From: Tannerellaceae bacterium
GTDB lineage: Bacteria > Bacteroidota > Bacteroidia > Bacteroidales > Tannerellaceae
NCBI GenBank assembly: GCA_031279915.1
Contig: JAITHO010000168.1
Span: 1-5,870 of the forward strand
Direction of reading: 5' to 3'
DNA length: 5,870 bases
Shown here: in pieces, positions 5,858 through 5,870 of the stretch
How the letters are laid out: each line of letters opens with the position of its first letter
How positions within the stretch are numbered: the first letter of the stretch is position 1
Notes under the pieces: generated by a model
The model's input: the letters and a program-made list of their open reading frames with translations, nothing else
What the model was told of the DNA's origin: nothing
The model's database searches: none
Translations under genes and position numbers: made by a program

Positions 5858-5870
5858 ATGAAAAATACTC
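5858..5870 (+). CDS. Possible start of a divergent gene, cut by the window edge
   Basis: ATG at 5858-5860 begins MKNT, with only 13 bases visible. It is preceded by GAGG (5850-5853) at a short 4-base spacing and by an AT-rich stretch with a run of seven T residues, resembling a leader. Lysine and asparagine right after Met is common at bacterial starts. The product cannot be named. If real, the right-hand array lies between two divergent genes. It could equally be a chance ATG. Confidence 0.3.

Overview
The window looks like chromosomal DNA from a member of the Bacteroidota, most likely order Bacteroidales and possibly Porphyromonas or a relative. This is inferred from the DnaE type (intact PHP signature HLHVHTQYSLLDG plus a charged insertion before the GCE motif), the tight dnaE-trxA pairing, gene starts with little or no Shine-Dalgarno sequence, AT-rich leaders and intermediate base composition. 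Genus is not proven from sequence alone.

All three complete genes are on the minus strand, so the window reads functionally from right to left. From the right edge: a possible divergent plus-strand gene start (5858 onward, only 13 bases visible); a non-coding stretch of about 375 bp holding a four-unit ~41-bp palindromic tandem repeat (5660-5822), a unique-looking segment, a near-perfect inverted repeat (5540-5558) and a tentative dnaE promoter; dnaE (5483-1836, replicative DNA polymerase III alpha, 1215 aa); trxA (1824-1504, thioredoxin, 11 bp after dnaE); a strong intrinsic terminator (1460-1498); a GT28/MurG-like glycosyltransferase (1420-323); and a second palindromic tandem array with a 41-42 bp unit (1-312) that starts 10 bp beyond the glycosyltransferase stop and probably runs off the left edge.

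dnaE and trxA form an obvious transcription unit that ends at the terminator. The glycosyltransferase follows it, depending either on read-through or on a promoter that must be largely inside the terminator/trxA end. The genes themselves are ordinary housekeeping genes. The least explained material is the pair of minisatellite-like arrays flanking the block: they do not share sequence, but they share a design (unit of 40-42 bp, a 12-bp perfect palindrome plus a second inverted repeat in each unit, and signs of alternating A/B unit types). I see no CRISPR, tRNA, rRNA, insertion-sequence transposase or phage gene.
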